From: Duganella sp. CF517
GTDB taxonomy: Bacteria > Pseudomonadota > Gammaproteobacteria > Burkholderiales > Burkholderiaceae_D
Assembly: GCF_900110275.1 (NCBI RefSeq)
Contig: NZ_FODC01000009.1
Location: 124,001-188,000, forward strand
Direction: 5' to 3'
DNA: 64,000 nucleotides
Part shown: in pieces, positions 9,330-16,969 of the stretch
Layout: each line of letters begins with the position of its first letter
Numbering within the stretch: position 1 is the first letter of the stretch
Program-made: the position numbers and the translations under genes
The notes under the pieces: model-generated
Told to the model about the DNA's origin: nothing
Databases searched by the model: none
Seen by the model: the letters and a program-made list of their open reading frames with translations, nothing else

Positions 9330-11533
9330 GCGCGCCGGCGTGGCGCGCGGCGCTGGCGCGGCTGTGGCGCGGACGCGCGCTGGCGGCCATCGCCGCGGCG
9401 CTGGCGCTGTTGCTGGCGCTGACGACGGCCGGCGCCGGCTGGGTGCTGCGCCAGCACGAGGTCGACGATTGGCGCGGCCAGCTCGACAGCCTGTCGCTGG
9501 TGCTGGCCGAGAGCACCGCGCAAAGCTTCGCCTCGGGCTACCAGGCGCTCGACGGCGCGGCCGAGGCGGCGCAGGCGGCCGCCGCCGGCGGCACGCCGGC
9601 GTTGCGCGGCCCGGCGCTGTTCCAGTCGCTCAAGGACCAGATCAGCGCGCTGCCGCACATCGACGTGGTCAGCGTGGTCGGCGCCGACGGCACGGTGCTC
9701 AACTTCACGCGCCGCTACCCGGCGCCGCCGATCAACCTGGCCGAGCGCGACTACTTCATCCACCACCGCGACCACCCCGGCGACGCCCCCTTCGTGAGCA
9801 AGCCGGTGCGCAACAAGGGCAACGGCAACTGGACCTTCTATCTGAGCCGCCGCCTGCACCACGCCGACGGCAGCTTCGCCGGCGTGGCGCTGGTGGGCAT
9901 GTCGGCCGACTTCCTGACCCGCTACTTCAAGAACGTCAGCCTGGGCGAGGACGCCGCGATCGCGCTCTACCGCAGCGACTTCACGTTGCTGGCGCGCTGG
10001 CCGCAGGTCGACGACCTGATGGGCAGGCAGGTCCTTGGCGGCAACACCCGCGCCATCATCTCGGCCGGCCTCGAGCATGGCGTGCGGATCACGCGCGGCC
10101 CGCGCGCCGCCGACGACATGCGGCCGGTGACGCGCATGGGCGCGGTGCGGCGGGTGCGCGACTATCCGCTCGTCATCAACGCCACCATCACCGAGGACGT
10201 CTGGCTGGCCGGCTGGTGGCGCAGCCTGCGCCTGCTGGGCGCGGTGGCGCTGGTGGGCCTGCTCGGGCTGCTGAGCGCGTTCTGGATGGTGGGACGGCTG
10301 GTGGGCCGGCGCGAGCGCGACGCCGCGCTGGCGCAGCGGCTGCAGCTGCAGGCGGACACGGCCAACCAGGCCAAGTCGCGCTTCCTGGCGATGATGAGCC
10401 ACGAGATCCGCACGCCGATGGGCGGCATCGCCGGCATGGCCGAGCTGCTGCTCGAGAGCGGCCTCGACCCGGTGCAGCGGGGCTACGCGCGCGGTGTCCA
10501 CGGCGCGGTGCTGGAGTTGACGCACATCATCAACGACGTGCTGGACTTTTCCAAGATCGAATCGGGCCATATGACGCTCGAGCGCCTGCCGTTCGATCCG
10601 GCGGCGCAGTGGGCGCAAGTGGCGGCGCTGCACCAGAGCGCGGCGGCGCGCAAGGGCCTGCGCATCGCGCTGCGCGCCGCGGAGGGGCCGCGCCTGGTGT
10701 GCGGCGACGCCGCGCGGCTGCGCCAGATCCTGGGCAATCTGCTCAGCAACGCGATCAAGTTCGCCGACGCCGGCGTGATCACGCTCGACTATTCGGTCGA
10801 GGTCGATCCCCGCGTGCTGGGCCGGTGGCGCCTGCGCTACGCGGTCAGCGACGAGGGCATCGGCATGGACGAGGCCGCGCAGAGGCGCTTGTTCGAACCG
10901 TTTTCGCAAGCCGACGAGACGATCAGCGGCCGTTACGGCGGCACCGGTCTCGGGCTGGCCATCTGCAAACAGCTGGTCGGGCTGATGGGCGGCGGCATCG
11001 GCTGCGTGAGCGCGCCCGGCGCCGGCACCCGCTTCACCGTCGAGTTGCCGGCGCCGCTGGCCGCGCCGCCGGCCGAACCGGCCGAAGCGGCCAAGCCGGC
11101 CGAACCGGCGGCGGCGCCGGCGGGCGTCGTGCGCACCGCGCTGGTGGCCGACGACAACGAAATGAACCGGCAGCTGGCGTGCGTGCTGTTGGCCAAAATG
11201 GGGTGGGACGCCGAGCTGGTCGAGGACGGACGGCGGGCGGTCGACGCCTTCGCGCGGCGGCGCCACGACCTGGTGCTGATGGACTGCATGATGCCGGTGA
11301 TGAATGGCTACGAAGCGTGCGGCCTGCTGCGGCGCGTGGAAGCGGAAAACGGTTGGGCCCGGGTGCCGGTGGTGGCGCTCACGGCCAGCGCGGTCGATGG
11401 CGACCGCCAACGCTGCCTGGACGCCGGCATGGACGATTATCTGAGCAAGCCCTTTACCGCCGAGCATTTTCGCGCGATGATACGGCGTTGGTCGGACGGC
11501 CCCGCCCCGGCGGCCGCGTCCAGCGATCTGTGA
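9326..11533 (+). CDS. Hybrid sensor histidine kinase (Cache-HisKA-HATPase-REC)
   Basis: 735 residues from a GTG start that overlaps the HPt stop. Transmembrane helix 1 is at about 17-40. A periplasmic dCache-like sensor (about 45-290) has 'NLAERDYFIHHRDHPGDAPF' and 'KGNGNWTFYLSRRL', the style of amino-acid or organic-acid sensing Cache domains. Transmembrane helix 2 is near 298-320. HisKA has H359 ('FLAMMSHEIRTPMGGIAGM'). The ATPase domain has 'GNLLSNAIKFAD', 'DEGIGMD' and 'GTGLGLAIC'. The C-terminal receiver (about 605-730) has D653 in 'LVLMDCMMPVMNG'. It is the third gene of the kinase/HPt/hybrid-kinase unit. The periplasmic domain resembles that of the first kinase, suggesting the two are paralogues reading related ligands. 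Confidence 0.94.
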   Translation: MSAPAWRAALARLWRGRALAAIAAALALLLALTTAGAGWVLRQHEVDDWRGQLDSLSLVLAESTAQSFASGYQALDGAAEAAQAAAAGGTPALRGPALFQSLKDQISALPHIDVVSVVGADGTVLNFTRRYPAPPINLAERDYFIHHRDHPGDAPFVSKPVRNKGNGNWTFYLSRRLHHADGSFAGVALVGMSADFLTRYFKNVSLGEDAAIALYRSDFTLLARWPQVDDLMGRQVLGGNTRAIISAGLEHGVRITRGPRAADDMRPVTRMGAVRRVRDYPLVINATITEDVWLAGWWRSLRLLGAVALVGLLGLLSAFWMVGRLVGRRERDAALAQRLQLQADTANQAKSRFLAMMSHEIRTPMGGIAGMAELLLESGLDPVQRGYARGVHGAVLELTHIINDVLDFSKIESGHMTLERLPFDPAAQWAQVAALHQSAAARKGLRIALRAAEGPRLVCGDAARLRQILGNLLSNAIKFADAGVITLDYSVEVDPRVLGRWRLRYAVSDEGIGMDEAAQRRLFEPFSQADETISGRYGGTGLGLAICKQLVGLMGGGIGCVSAPGAGTRFTVELPAPLAAPPAEPAEAAKPAEPAAAPAGVVRTALVADDNEMNRQLACVLLAKMGWDAELVEDGRRAVDAFARRRHDLVLMDCMMPVMNGYEACGLLRRVEAENGWARVPVVALTASAVDGDRQRCLDAGMDDYLSKPFTAEHFRAMIRRWSDGPAPAAASSDL

Positions 11534-11552
11534 CACAACGGCGAGGATAGCG

Positions 11553-12053
11553 ATGATCGGTTGGCGTTTTATTTGGGTGGCCGCGGTGGTGCTGGCGGCG
11601 CCGGCGCACGCGCTCGCGGCCGCGCCACTGCCCGCCGCCGGCGAGGCTGCCGTCCGGCAGGCCGACGACGCCTATTGGGCCGCCTACAACCGCGCCGACC
11701 CGGTGGCCATGAACGCCTTCCTGGCCGACGATGTCGAGTTCTATCATGACCGTGGCGGCACGTTGATCGGCAAGAAGGCGCTGGCCGCCGTCAACAGCGA
11801 AATGGGCACCGGCGACCACACGTTGCGGCGCGAAGCGATCCCCGGCACCGTGAAGTTTTTCCCGATGCGCAAGGACGATGTTTTGTACGGCTACTTGTCG
11901 ACCGGCGAACACCAGTTCATCGTGCTGCCCAAGGATAAACCTGAGTTCCCGGCCGGGCGCGCGCTGTTCACGCAGCTGTGGGTCTTGCAGGGCAAGGAGT
12001 GGAAACTCTCGCGCATCTTCAGCTACGAGCACGCGGACGCGGACGCGAAGTAG
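11553..12053 (+). CDS. Secreted NTF2-like (SnoaL/DUF4440-type) protein
   Basis: 166 residues with a signal peptide (residues 1-23, cleavage near ALAAA). The mature part has the cone-shaped NTF2-like pattern: an N-terminal helix 'AVRQADDAYWAAYNRADPVA', then 'FLADDVEFYHDRGGTLIGKK', then strands ending in 'WKLSRIFSYEH'. It should be periplasmic. Family members range from ketosteroid-isomerase-like enzymes to non-catalytic binding proteins, so no reaction is assigned. It starts 19 bases after the hybrid kinase with GAGGATAG in front and may share its transcript. Confidence 0.85.
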   Translation: MIGWRFIWVAAVVLAAPAHALAAAPLPAAGEAAVRQADDAYWAAYNRADPVAMNAFLADDVEFYHDRGGTLIGKKALAAVNSEMGTGDHTLRREAIPGTVKFFPMRKDDVLYGYLSTGEHQFIVLPKDKPEFPAGRALFTQLWVLQGKEWKLSRIFSYEHADADAK

Positions 12054-12164
12054 CGCGGCACGGCGGCGACGATTCGGTGCGCGGCGAAGTGTCCGCCGCC
12101 GGCAATCCCTAAGATGGGCGTTCCCGGGCGGCACTCGCGCTGCCTTCGTCTTTAGAAAACGCCC

Positions 12165-13355
12165 ATGCATCCCTCCAACGCCGTTGCCGCCGCCAGTCAT
12201 CCCGATCCCTATCCTTATTACCGCCAGTTGCTGGCCGGTCCCGCGCTGTATTTCGACGCCGGGCTGCGGCTTTGGATCGCCAGCCGTGCGGAAATCATCC
12301 GGCAAGTATTCGACAATCCGCACTGCCTGGTGCGGCCCGTCGCCGAGCCGGTTCCCAAGGCGATCGCCGGGGGCGACGCCGGGGCCGTCTTCGCCAGGCT
12401 GATTCGTATGAACGAGGGCGCCGCGCATGCCGGGCCCAGGCGCGCCATCGGGCAGGCGCTGGCCGGTCTGGAGCTGGCCGCTGTCGCCGCTAAAACCGGC
12501 CGGCTGGCGACCATGCTGGAGCGGCGCAACTCCCTGGCCGATGGCGCCGCCCTCACGCGCTGGCTGTTCGACTTGCCCACTTGGGTCGTGGCCGATCTGC
12601 TCGGCGTTGGCGATGCCGACCTGCCGCGGGTGGCAAGCCGGGTGGCGGAATTCGTGCGCTGCCTGTCGCCGCTGTCGACGCCGCAGCAATTGGCCGAGGC
12701 GGATACGGCCGCGCGGTCGCTGAATCGACGCTTCGCCGAGCTGGTGCGGGCGGGTTCGGCAGCGCCGGGCACGCTGCTGGGCGAGGTTGCGCGGCAGGCT
12801 GCCGAGACCGGCTGGACCGGTCAGGAGGGGATGGTCGCCAACGTGATCGGCCTGCTGTCGCAGACCCACGAAGCTACCGCCGGACTGATCGGCAATTGCA
12901 TCGTGGCCTTGCTCGGCCAGCCGGGATTGCAACAGCGGCTGCGCGCCGCACCTGGACTGGCGACGGCGCTAGTGAGGGAGGTGGCGCGCTTCGATCCTCC
13001 GGTGCAGAACACGCGCCGGTTTGTGGCGCGGGCGACCAGCGTGGCGGGCGTGGCGCTACAGCCTGGAGACGTCGTCCTGCTGGTGTTGGCCGCCGCCGGA
13101 CGCGATGAGCGAGTCCATGCGCAGCCGGATAGCCTGGTGTTGGAGCGGGAGGATCGTCCACTGCCTGGCTTTGGCCACGGACGTCATGCGTGTCCGGGGC
13201 ACGGTCTGGCATTTGTTATCGCGGCGACGGCCATCCGCCATTTGCTGGAGCGGCCCGTCGCGCTGGGACGGGCGGAACTTGGCTGGGCCTATCGGCCGTC
13301 GGCCAACGGGCGGTTGCCGGAGTTTTTCAACGTCGGATCGGAGGGACGGTCGTGA
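12165..13355 (+). CDS. Cytochrome P450
   Basis: 396 residues, soluble bacterial size. The heme-ligand loop 'FGHGRHACPGHG' places the thiolate at C343. The K-helix ExxR is in 'LVREVARFDPPVQ', and the R of 'TRRF' follows. The I-helix is atypical: 'SQTHEATAGL' has Glu236 at the acid position but Ala237 where most P450s have the oxygen-activating Thr. No ferredoxin or reductase gene is adjacent, so electron partners must be elsewhere. The gene overlaps the following ABM gene (GTGA), which suggests joint action in tailoring a small molecule. The substrate is unknown. Confidence 0.93.
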   Translation: MHPSNAVAAASHPDPYPYYRQLLAGPALYFDAGLRLWIASRAEIIRQVFDNPHCLVRPVAEPVPKAIAGGDAGAVFARLIRMNEGAAHAGPRRAIGQALAGLELAAVAAKTGRLATMLERRNSLADGAALTRWLFDLPTWVVADLLGVGDADLPRVASRVAEFVRCLSPLSTPQQLAEADTAARSLNRRFAELVRAGSAAPGTLLGEVARQAAETGWTGQEGMVANVIGLLSQTHEATAGLIGNCIVALLGQPGLQQRLRAAPGLATALVREVARFDPPVQNTRRFVARATSVAGVALQPGDVVLLVLAAAGRDERVHAQPDSLVLEREDRPLPGFGHGRHACPGHGLAFVIAATAIRHLLERPVALGRAELGWAYRPSANGRLPEFFNVGSEGRS

Positions 13356-13714
13356 TTGCCGTTATTTTCGAAGTGGTTCCGCACGGTCACGCGCGGCAGC
13401 GCTATCTGGCGCTGGCGGCGGAGCTGGCGCCGCTACTGGCCGGGATCGATGGCTTTGTGTCCATCGAGCGCTTTCAGAGCTTGAGCCAGCCGGAGAAGAT
13501 CCTGTCGTTGTCGTTCTGGCGCGACGAGGAGGCGGTGCGGCTGTGGCGTAATACGGAGGAGCATCGCGCCGCGCAGGCGCAGGGCAGGGCCGGGGTGTTT
13601 GCCGATTATCGGTTGCGTATCGCGGGGGTGATACGCGATTATGGGTTGGTGCAGCGTGCGCAGGCGCCGCAGGATAGTCGTGCCGCGCACGGACATGTCG
13701 GCGACCCGATCTGA
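13352..13714 (+). CDS. ABM-domain (antibiotic biosynthesis monooxygenase-like) protein
   Basis: 120 residues from GTG 13352, overlapping the P450 stop (GTGA), which fixes the start. The domain is a dimeric ferredoxin-like fold of the ABM type: 'MIAVIFEVVPHG', a helix 'YLALAAELAPLL', 'GFVSIERFQSL', 'LSLSFWRDEEAVRLWRNTEE', then 'HRAAQAQGRAGVFADYRLRI'. ABM proteins include cofactor-free quinone-forming monooxygenases, heme-degrading enzymes and proteins of unknown role. The tight coupling to the P450 suggests the two act on the same substrate. Confidence 0.87.
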   Translation: MIAVIFEVVPHGHARQRYLALAAELAPLLAGIDGFVSIERFQSLSQPEKILSLSFWRDEEAVRLWRNTEEHRAAQAQGRAGVFADYRLRIAGVIRDYGLVQRAQAPQDSRAAHGHVGDPI

Positions 13715-13808
13715 GCCTGGCCGATCACGCTGCAATAATCCGGCCTACGTGGCGCCAGGCCACGGCGGGGGCGTCGCAGGTTGCCAGTCGCTCCCCGGAT
13801 CGGGTTGC

Positions 13809-15278
13809 TTAGTTCGATTTTCCGGGTTGCAGGCGGGTTAGCGTGGCGTCCACCCATTTCATCAGCTTGTCGTCGTCGGCCATGTTGCCGTCGTAGCGTA
13901 GCGCCGGGACGAACGGTTCGCGCGTGGCCTGGAAGGCGGTGTAGATCGCCGACGGCACGATGATCGCGCCGTGGCCGCTGGGCAGCTTGTATTGGCCGTT
14001 TTCGCCGTACGGCGAGTAGCCGATCGTCGCTTCGCCCAACAGCACCGTGTCGGACATCGATGAGATTTGCTGCACGAAGTTCATGCAGGAGCTGAAGCAG
14101 CCACGGTCGATGACGGCGGCCACGCGCGGGCCGCCCGGCCGCCGGCGGACCTTGGCGGCGAGGGCGGCGGCGTCTTCCTTGCTGGTGTGCTCGACCCGCG
14201 CCAGCCCTTCACGCCTGGACAATGCCGCTTCCAGTATCGTGACGACCCGTTCAAACTCCGGCTTGGAGGCGGCGAACTGTTCGAGGCTGGCATACCGCCG
14301 GTACAGGTCGATGGTGGCCTGGTCGGCGATCACCGATTTGACGTAGGACGCCGTGTTGCCCAGCTGCTCGCCGTAGGCCTCGCCGTACAACGCTTGCAGC
14401 GCGCGGTTGCCCCAGCTGGAATCGCCGCCGCCGTTGCCGCGCAGGTCGAAGACGATCCAGCCGTCTTTCTTGAGCGCGGACAGTTGCGGATACAGTTTGG
14501 TGTAGGCGTCGCCGGAAGTGCCGCCGTTGAAGTCGGGCATGCCGACCCATTGCTTGTCCGCCGCCAGCCGGTACAGGCCGACCGGCCGCGCCTTGGCCTG
14601 GTAGTCTTTGCGCACCGCGTCGAGGCGCTCCTTGCCGATGCCGTCGTCCACTGCGCGCAGCGGCAAGTCGTATTGGCGGGCGCTGCCGTCGGCGTGCTGG
14701 AAGACGCATTGCTTCGGCGTCCAGCCGAGGCCGACGTCGAACATCGATTTCCGGGCCAGGTCGCTCAGCGTGGTGTCGTACTCGAGGCTGTGATTGCTGA
14801 ACGGCGCGACGCTGCTTTTGAGGTAAGTGCCGATCCAGACATTGTCGCAGCTTTGCACCACGGCGCCGCGCGGCGGCAGCGTTTGCGGCCAGTTCGGTTC
14901 CGACCAGACGACGCGGAATCGGCCGTCGACGTGATCGAGCACGACGCCGGTCCAGGCCTTGGTCGTCAGGTCGAGCTGGATACCGGTGTGCGGATCGCCG
15001 AAGCCGTTGATGAAGCGCACCAGCGCGCGCTTGTAGTCCTGTTCGGTTTTGGCGTCGGCCGCCTCCAGCATGCCGGTGCGGGCGCCGGCCTCGAGCGGCG
15101 CGGTGACATCGATCTGACCGCTGACGCTGCCCGCGTGGCTGCCGCGCACCTTGTCGATGGCGAACTTCATGTCGACCTGGGCGATGGCGCTCCAGTCGCT
15201 GGCGGCGAAGCACGGCGCCGCGAGCGCGGCAACCAACAGGGGAAGGATGCGGAGGTGGGGTTTTTTGTTGGCGGTCAT
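13809..15278 (-). CDS. Secreted S41 (C-terminal processing)-like peptidase
   Basis: 489 residues with a signal peptide (residues 1-25, cleavage after CFA). The S41-type core is recognisable by 'WIVFDLRGNGGGDSSWGNR' and later 'VAAVIDRGCFSSCMNFVQQI', which takes the place of the nucleophile segment of tail-specific proteases, and 'LLGEATIGYSPYGENGQYKL'. A helical N-terminal region precedes it and no clear PDZ domain was seen. I chose ATG 15278 because it puts the signal peptide at the N-terminus; ATG 15290 is also possible. No clear Shine-Dalgarno is visible for either. The catalytic Ser/Lys pair cannot be confirmed by eye, so it may be a non-peptidase relative. Confidence 0.8.
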   Translation of the reverse strand: MTANKKPHLRILPLLVAALAAPCFAASDWSAIAQVDMKFAIDKVRGSHAGSVSGQIDVTAPLEAGARTGMLEAADAKTEQDYKRALVRFINGFGDPHTGIQLDLTTKAWTGVVLDHVDGRFRVVWSEPNWPQTLPPRGAVVQSCDNVWIGTYLKSSVAPFSNHSLEYDTTLSDLARKSMFDVGLGWTPKQCVFQHADGSARQYDLPLRAVDDGIGKERLDAVRKDYQAKARPVGLYRLAADKQWVGMPDFNGGTSGDAYTKLYPQLSALKKDGWIVFDLRGNGGGDSSWGNRALQALYGEAYGEQLGNTASYVKSVIADQATIDLYRRYASLEQFAASKPEFERVVTILEAALSRREGLARVEHTSKEDAAALAAKVRRRPGGPRVAAVIDRGCFSSCMNFVQQISSMSDTVLLGEATIGYSPYGENGQYKLPSGHGAIIVPSAIYTAFQATREPFVPALRYDGNMADDDKLMKWVDATLTRLQPGKSN

Positions 15279-15339
15279 GAACGACGGCATCGGCAAAGTT
15301 GAGTTGATAAGATAGTAACTTAGGTCAGCCACTTCCGTC

Positions 15340-15473
15340 GGGGTCAAGTCTGTCATTCGGACACGAGCCCAAGTAATAGGCTGTTGAGCCTGTGTCCGAA
15401 TGTCAGACTTGACCCCCGCCTTAGTTGAGTTTGTGTCCGAATGACAGACTTGACCCCCGCCTTGACCCCCGCC
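15340..15473. repeat. Interspersed inverted repeat, GTCAAGTCTGTCAT family, copy A
   Basis: A 25-base arm at 15340-15364 (core GTCAAGTCTGTCATTCGGAC) is repeated in inverted orientation at 15392-15416 with one mismatch and again at 15433-15457 perfectly, followed by a short extra copy of its end (CTTGACCCCCGCC). The same family occurs at 50344-50507 in this window, also between genes. The arrangement is that of a REP/BIME-like palindromic repeat dispersed in the genome rather than a regulatory site for one gene. Confidence 0.85.
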
Positions 15474-15557
15474 TTATGCGGTGGGCGATCGATCAGATCG
15501 CGCCTGTCGGGACGCCACCGACGGCGCAACGGGCGGCTTGAGGTGTTCGCGTGGGGA

Positions 15558-16013
15558 TCATCCTGAAGATGGGCTCGACCACACCTTCATCGTTTGCACG
15601 GACAGCAGCTTGCACTGCCCGCCAACATTGATGTAGGTGCGCATGAACTGGTAGCGGTTGCTGCGCCAGGTCTTGCCGTCGGCGTTCCATTGCTCGACCG
15701 TGCTGAGGCCGCGCAGCACGACAGTGTCGCCGCCGGCGTGGGCGTGGACGTCGCTGGTGGTGCGCGACTTGTGCACCACGGCGGGCTTCTTCGACCGTTC
15801 CAGCACCGCCGCCTTGCCTTCCGTTTGCGACGCCAGGTTGTGCACCCAGACGTAGTCGTCCGCCAGCCAGCGGTCGAGGAAGGCGACGTCGCCGACGCGC
15901 AGCGCTTCCTCGTACTGCCGGTCGCGCGCGATCAGGTCGGCGCTCGGCAGGCAGGGCGCGGCCGCCGCGCTCAGCGACAGCGCCCAGCCCAGTGCCGCCA
16001 ACAGCGGTTTCAT
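15558..16013 (-). CDS. Secreted NTF2-like (DUF4440-type) protein
   Basis: 151 residues with a signal peptide (residues 1-19, AAAA-P). The mature part has the NTF2-like pattern 'DLIARDRQYEEALRVGDVAF' followed by 'WLADDYVWVHNLASQTEGKA', and the closing strand 'RYQFMRTYINVGGQCKLLSVQ'. It starts inside the stop of the SAM hydrolase-like gene (ATGA), so it is the third gene of the TonB receptor/SAM hydrolase operon and probably acts in the periplasm with them. The substrate is not visible from sequence. Confidence 0.85.
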   Translation of the reverse strand: MKPLLAALGWALSLSAAAAPCLPSADLIARDRQYEEALRVGDVAFLDRWLADDYVWVHNLASQTEGKAAVLERSKKPAVVHKSRTTSDVHAHAGGDTVVLRGLSTVEQWNADGKTWRSNRYQFMRTYINVGGQCKLLSVQTMKVWSSPSSG

Positions 16014-16945
16014 TTCGACGGCACCTTGGTGATTTCCACTTCCCAGTCCACGCCCGATTCGATGTTGTGCTTGGCGGCGTAGTTGCCCTGGCTGATGGCG
16101 ACGGCGACGTCCAGCAGGCTGTTGAGGTAGACCAGCGGCTTGCCCTTGGCGACGCCGCCGAAGGTGTGTTCGAACGGCGCGATGACTTTGTCGATCTGTT
16201 TGCCTTTGTGCAGGATGCGCACTTGCACCTGTTCATGCACGCCGACCTTCAGTTCGTCGAACAGCGATTTCGGGATGTTGGTCCAGACATTGCCGTATTT
16301 GACGTCGAGCACCGGGATGATGCCGCGAATGGTGTTGCCCTTGCGGACGGCCTTTTGGTACGCGATCTTGACCACCGATTCGCTCGGCAGCACCGGGCCG
16401 ACCTGCTCGTAGGTGATCGCGCCCGAGGCCAGGCGCGCGCCGACGAAGGCGTAGACGTCGCGGCCGTGGAAGGTGTACGACTCGGCCGAGCCGGCCAGGC
16501 GGTTGACCTTCTCGTCGATCTCGCGCAACTCGGCCACGCCGTCGCGCTCGGCGATGAGGGTGAACAGGCCGTTGTCGGGGCCGACGAAGTAGCGGCCTTC
16601 CCTGGTTTTCAACACCACCGACTTGCGGGCGGTGCCGACGCCGGGATCGATCACCGAAACGAACACGCTGCCCTTGGGCCAGTAGTTGGCGGTCTGGTAC
16701 AGGCGGTAGGCGCCGAGCCAGATGTCGTAGTCGGGGATGTTGTGGGTCAGGTCGGACACATGCAGGGTCGGGTCGACGCCGAAGGCGACGCCGTGCATCG
16801 CCGACACGGCGCCGTCGGAGGTGCCGAAGTCGGTCATCAGGACCAGCGCGTTTTTGGCGTCGGCAGGTTGTGGACTTACTGCATAGGCCTGGGCCGTGAG
16901 TAAGGCGCCGAGGCAGGCGGTGGCGAGCAGTTTGGAGAGCTTCAT
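16010..16945 (-). CDS. Secreted SAM hydroxide adenosyltransferase (SAM hydrolase)-like protein
   Basis: 311 residues. Family marks of the DUF62/fluorinase-related SAM hydrolases are clear: 'LMTDFGTSDGAVSAMHGVAF', 'DLTHNIPDYDI', 'VFVSVIDPGVGT', 'YFVGPDNGLFT' and 'FHGRDVYAFVGARLA'. Known members split S-adenosylmethionine into adenosine and methionine using an activated water. This one begins with a convincing signal peptide (residues 1-22, ending QAYA), so the protein should be periplasmic, where SAM is not normally found. The substrate may therefore be different or may be imported. It lies 24 bases after the TonB receptor and overlaps the NTF2-like gene by 4 bases. Confidence 0.9.
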   Translation of the reverse strand: MKLSKLLATACLGALLTAQAYAVSPQPADAKNALVLMTDFGTSDGAVSAMHGVAFGVDPTLHVSDLTHNIPDYDIWLGAYRLYQTANYWPKGSVFVSVIDPGVGTARKSVVLKTREGRYFVGPDNGLFTLIAERDGVAELREIDEKVNRLAGSAESYTFHGRDVYAFVGARLASGAITYEQVGPVLPSESVVKIAYQKAVRKGNTIRGIIPVLDVKYGNVWTNIPKSLFDELKVGVHEQVQVRILHKGKQIDKVIAPFEHTFGGVAKGKPLVYLNSLLDVAVAISQGNYAAKHNIESGVDWEVEITKVPSK

Positions 16946-16969
16946 GTTTTTCCCGATGAAATTTTGAGC

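Noticed and set aside
9308..11536. A 742-residue minus-strand frame opposite the hybrid kinase
   Set aside because: No recognisable fold; the plus-strand gene is intact with HisKA, ATPase and receiver motifs.
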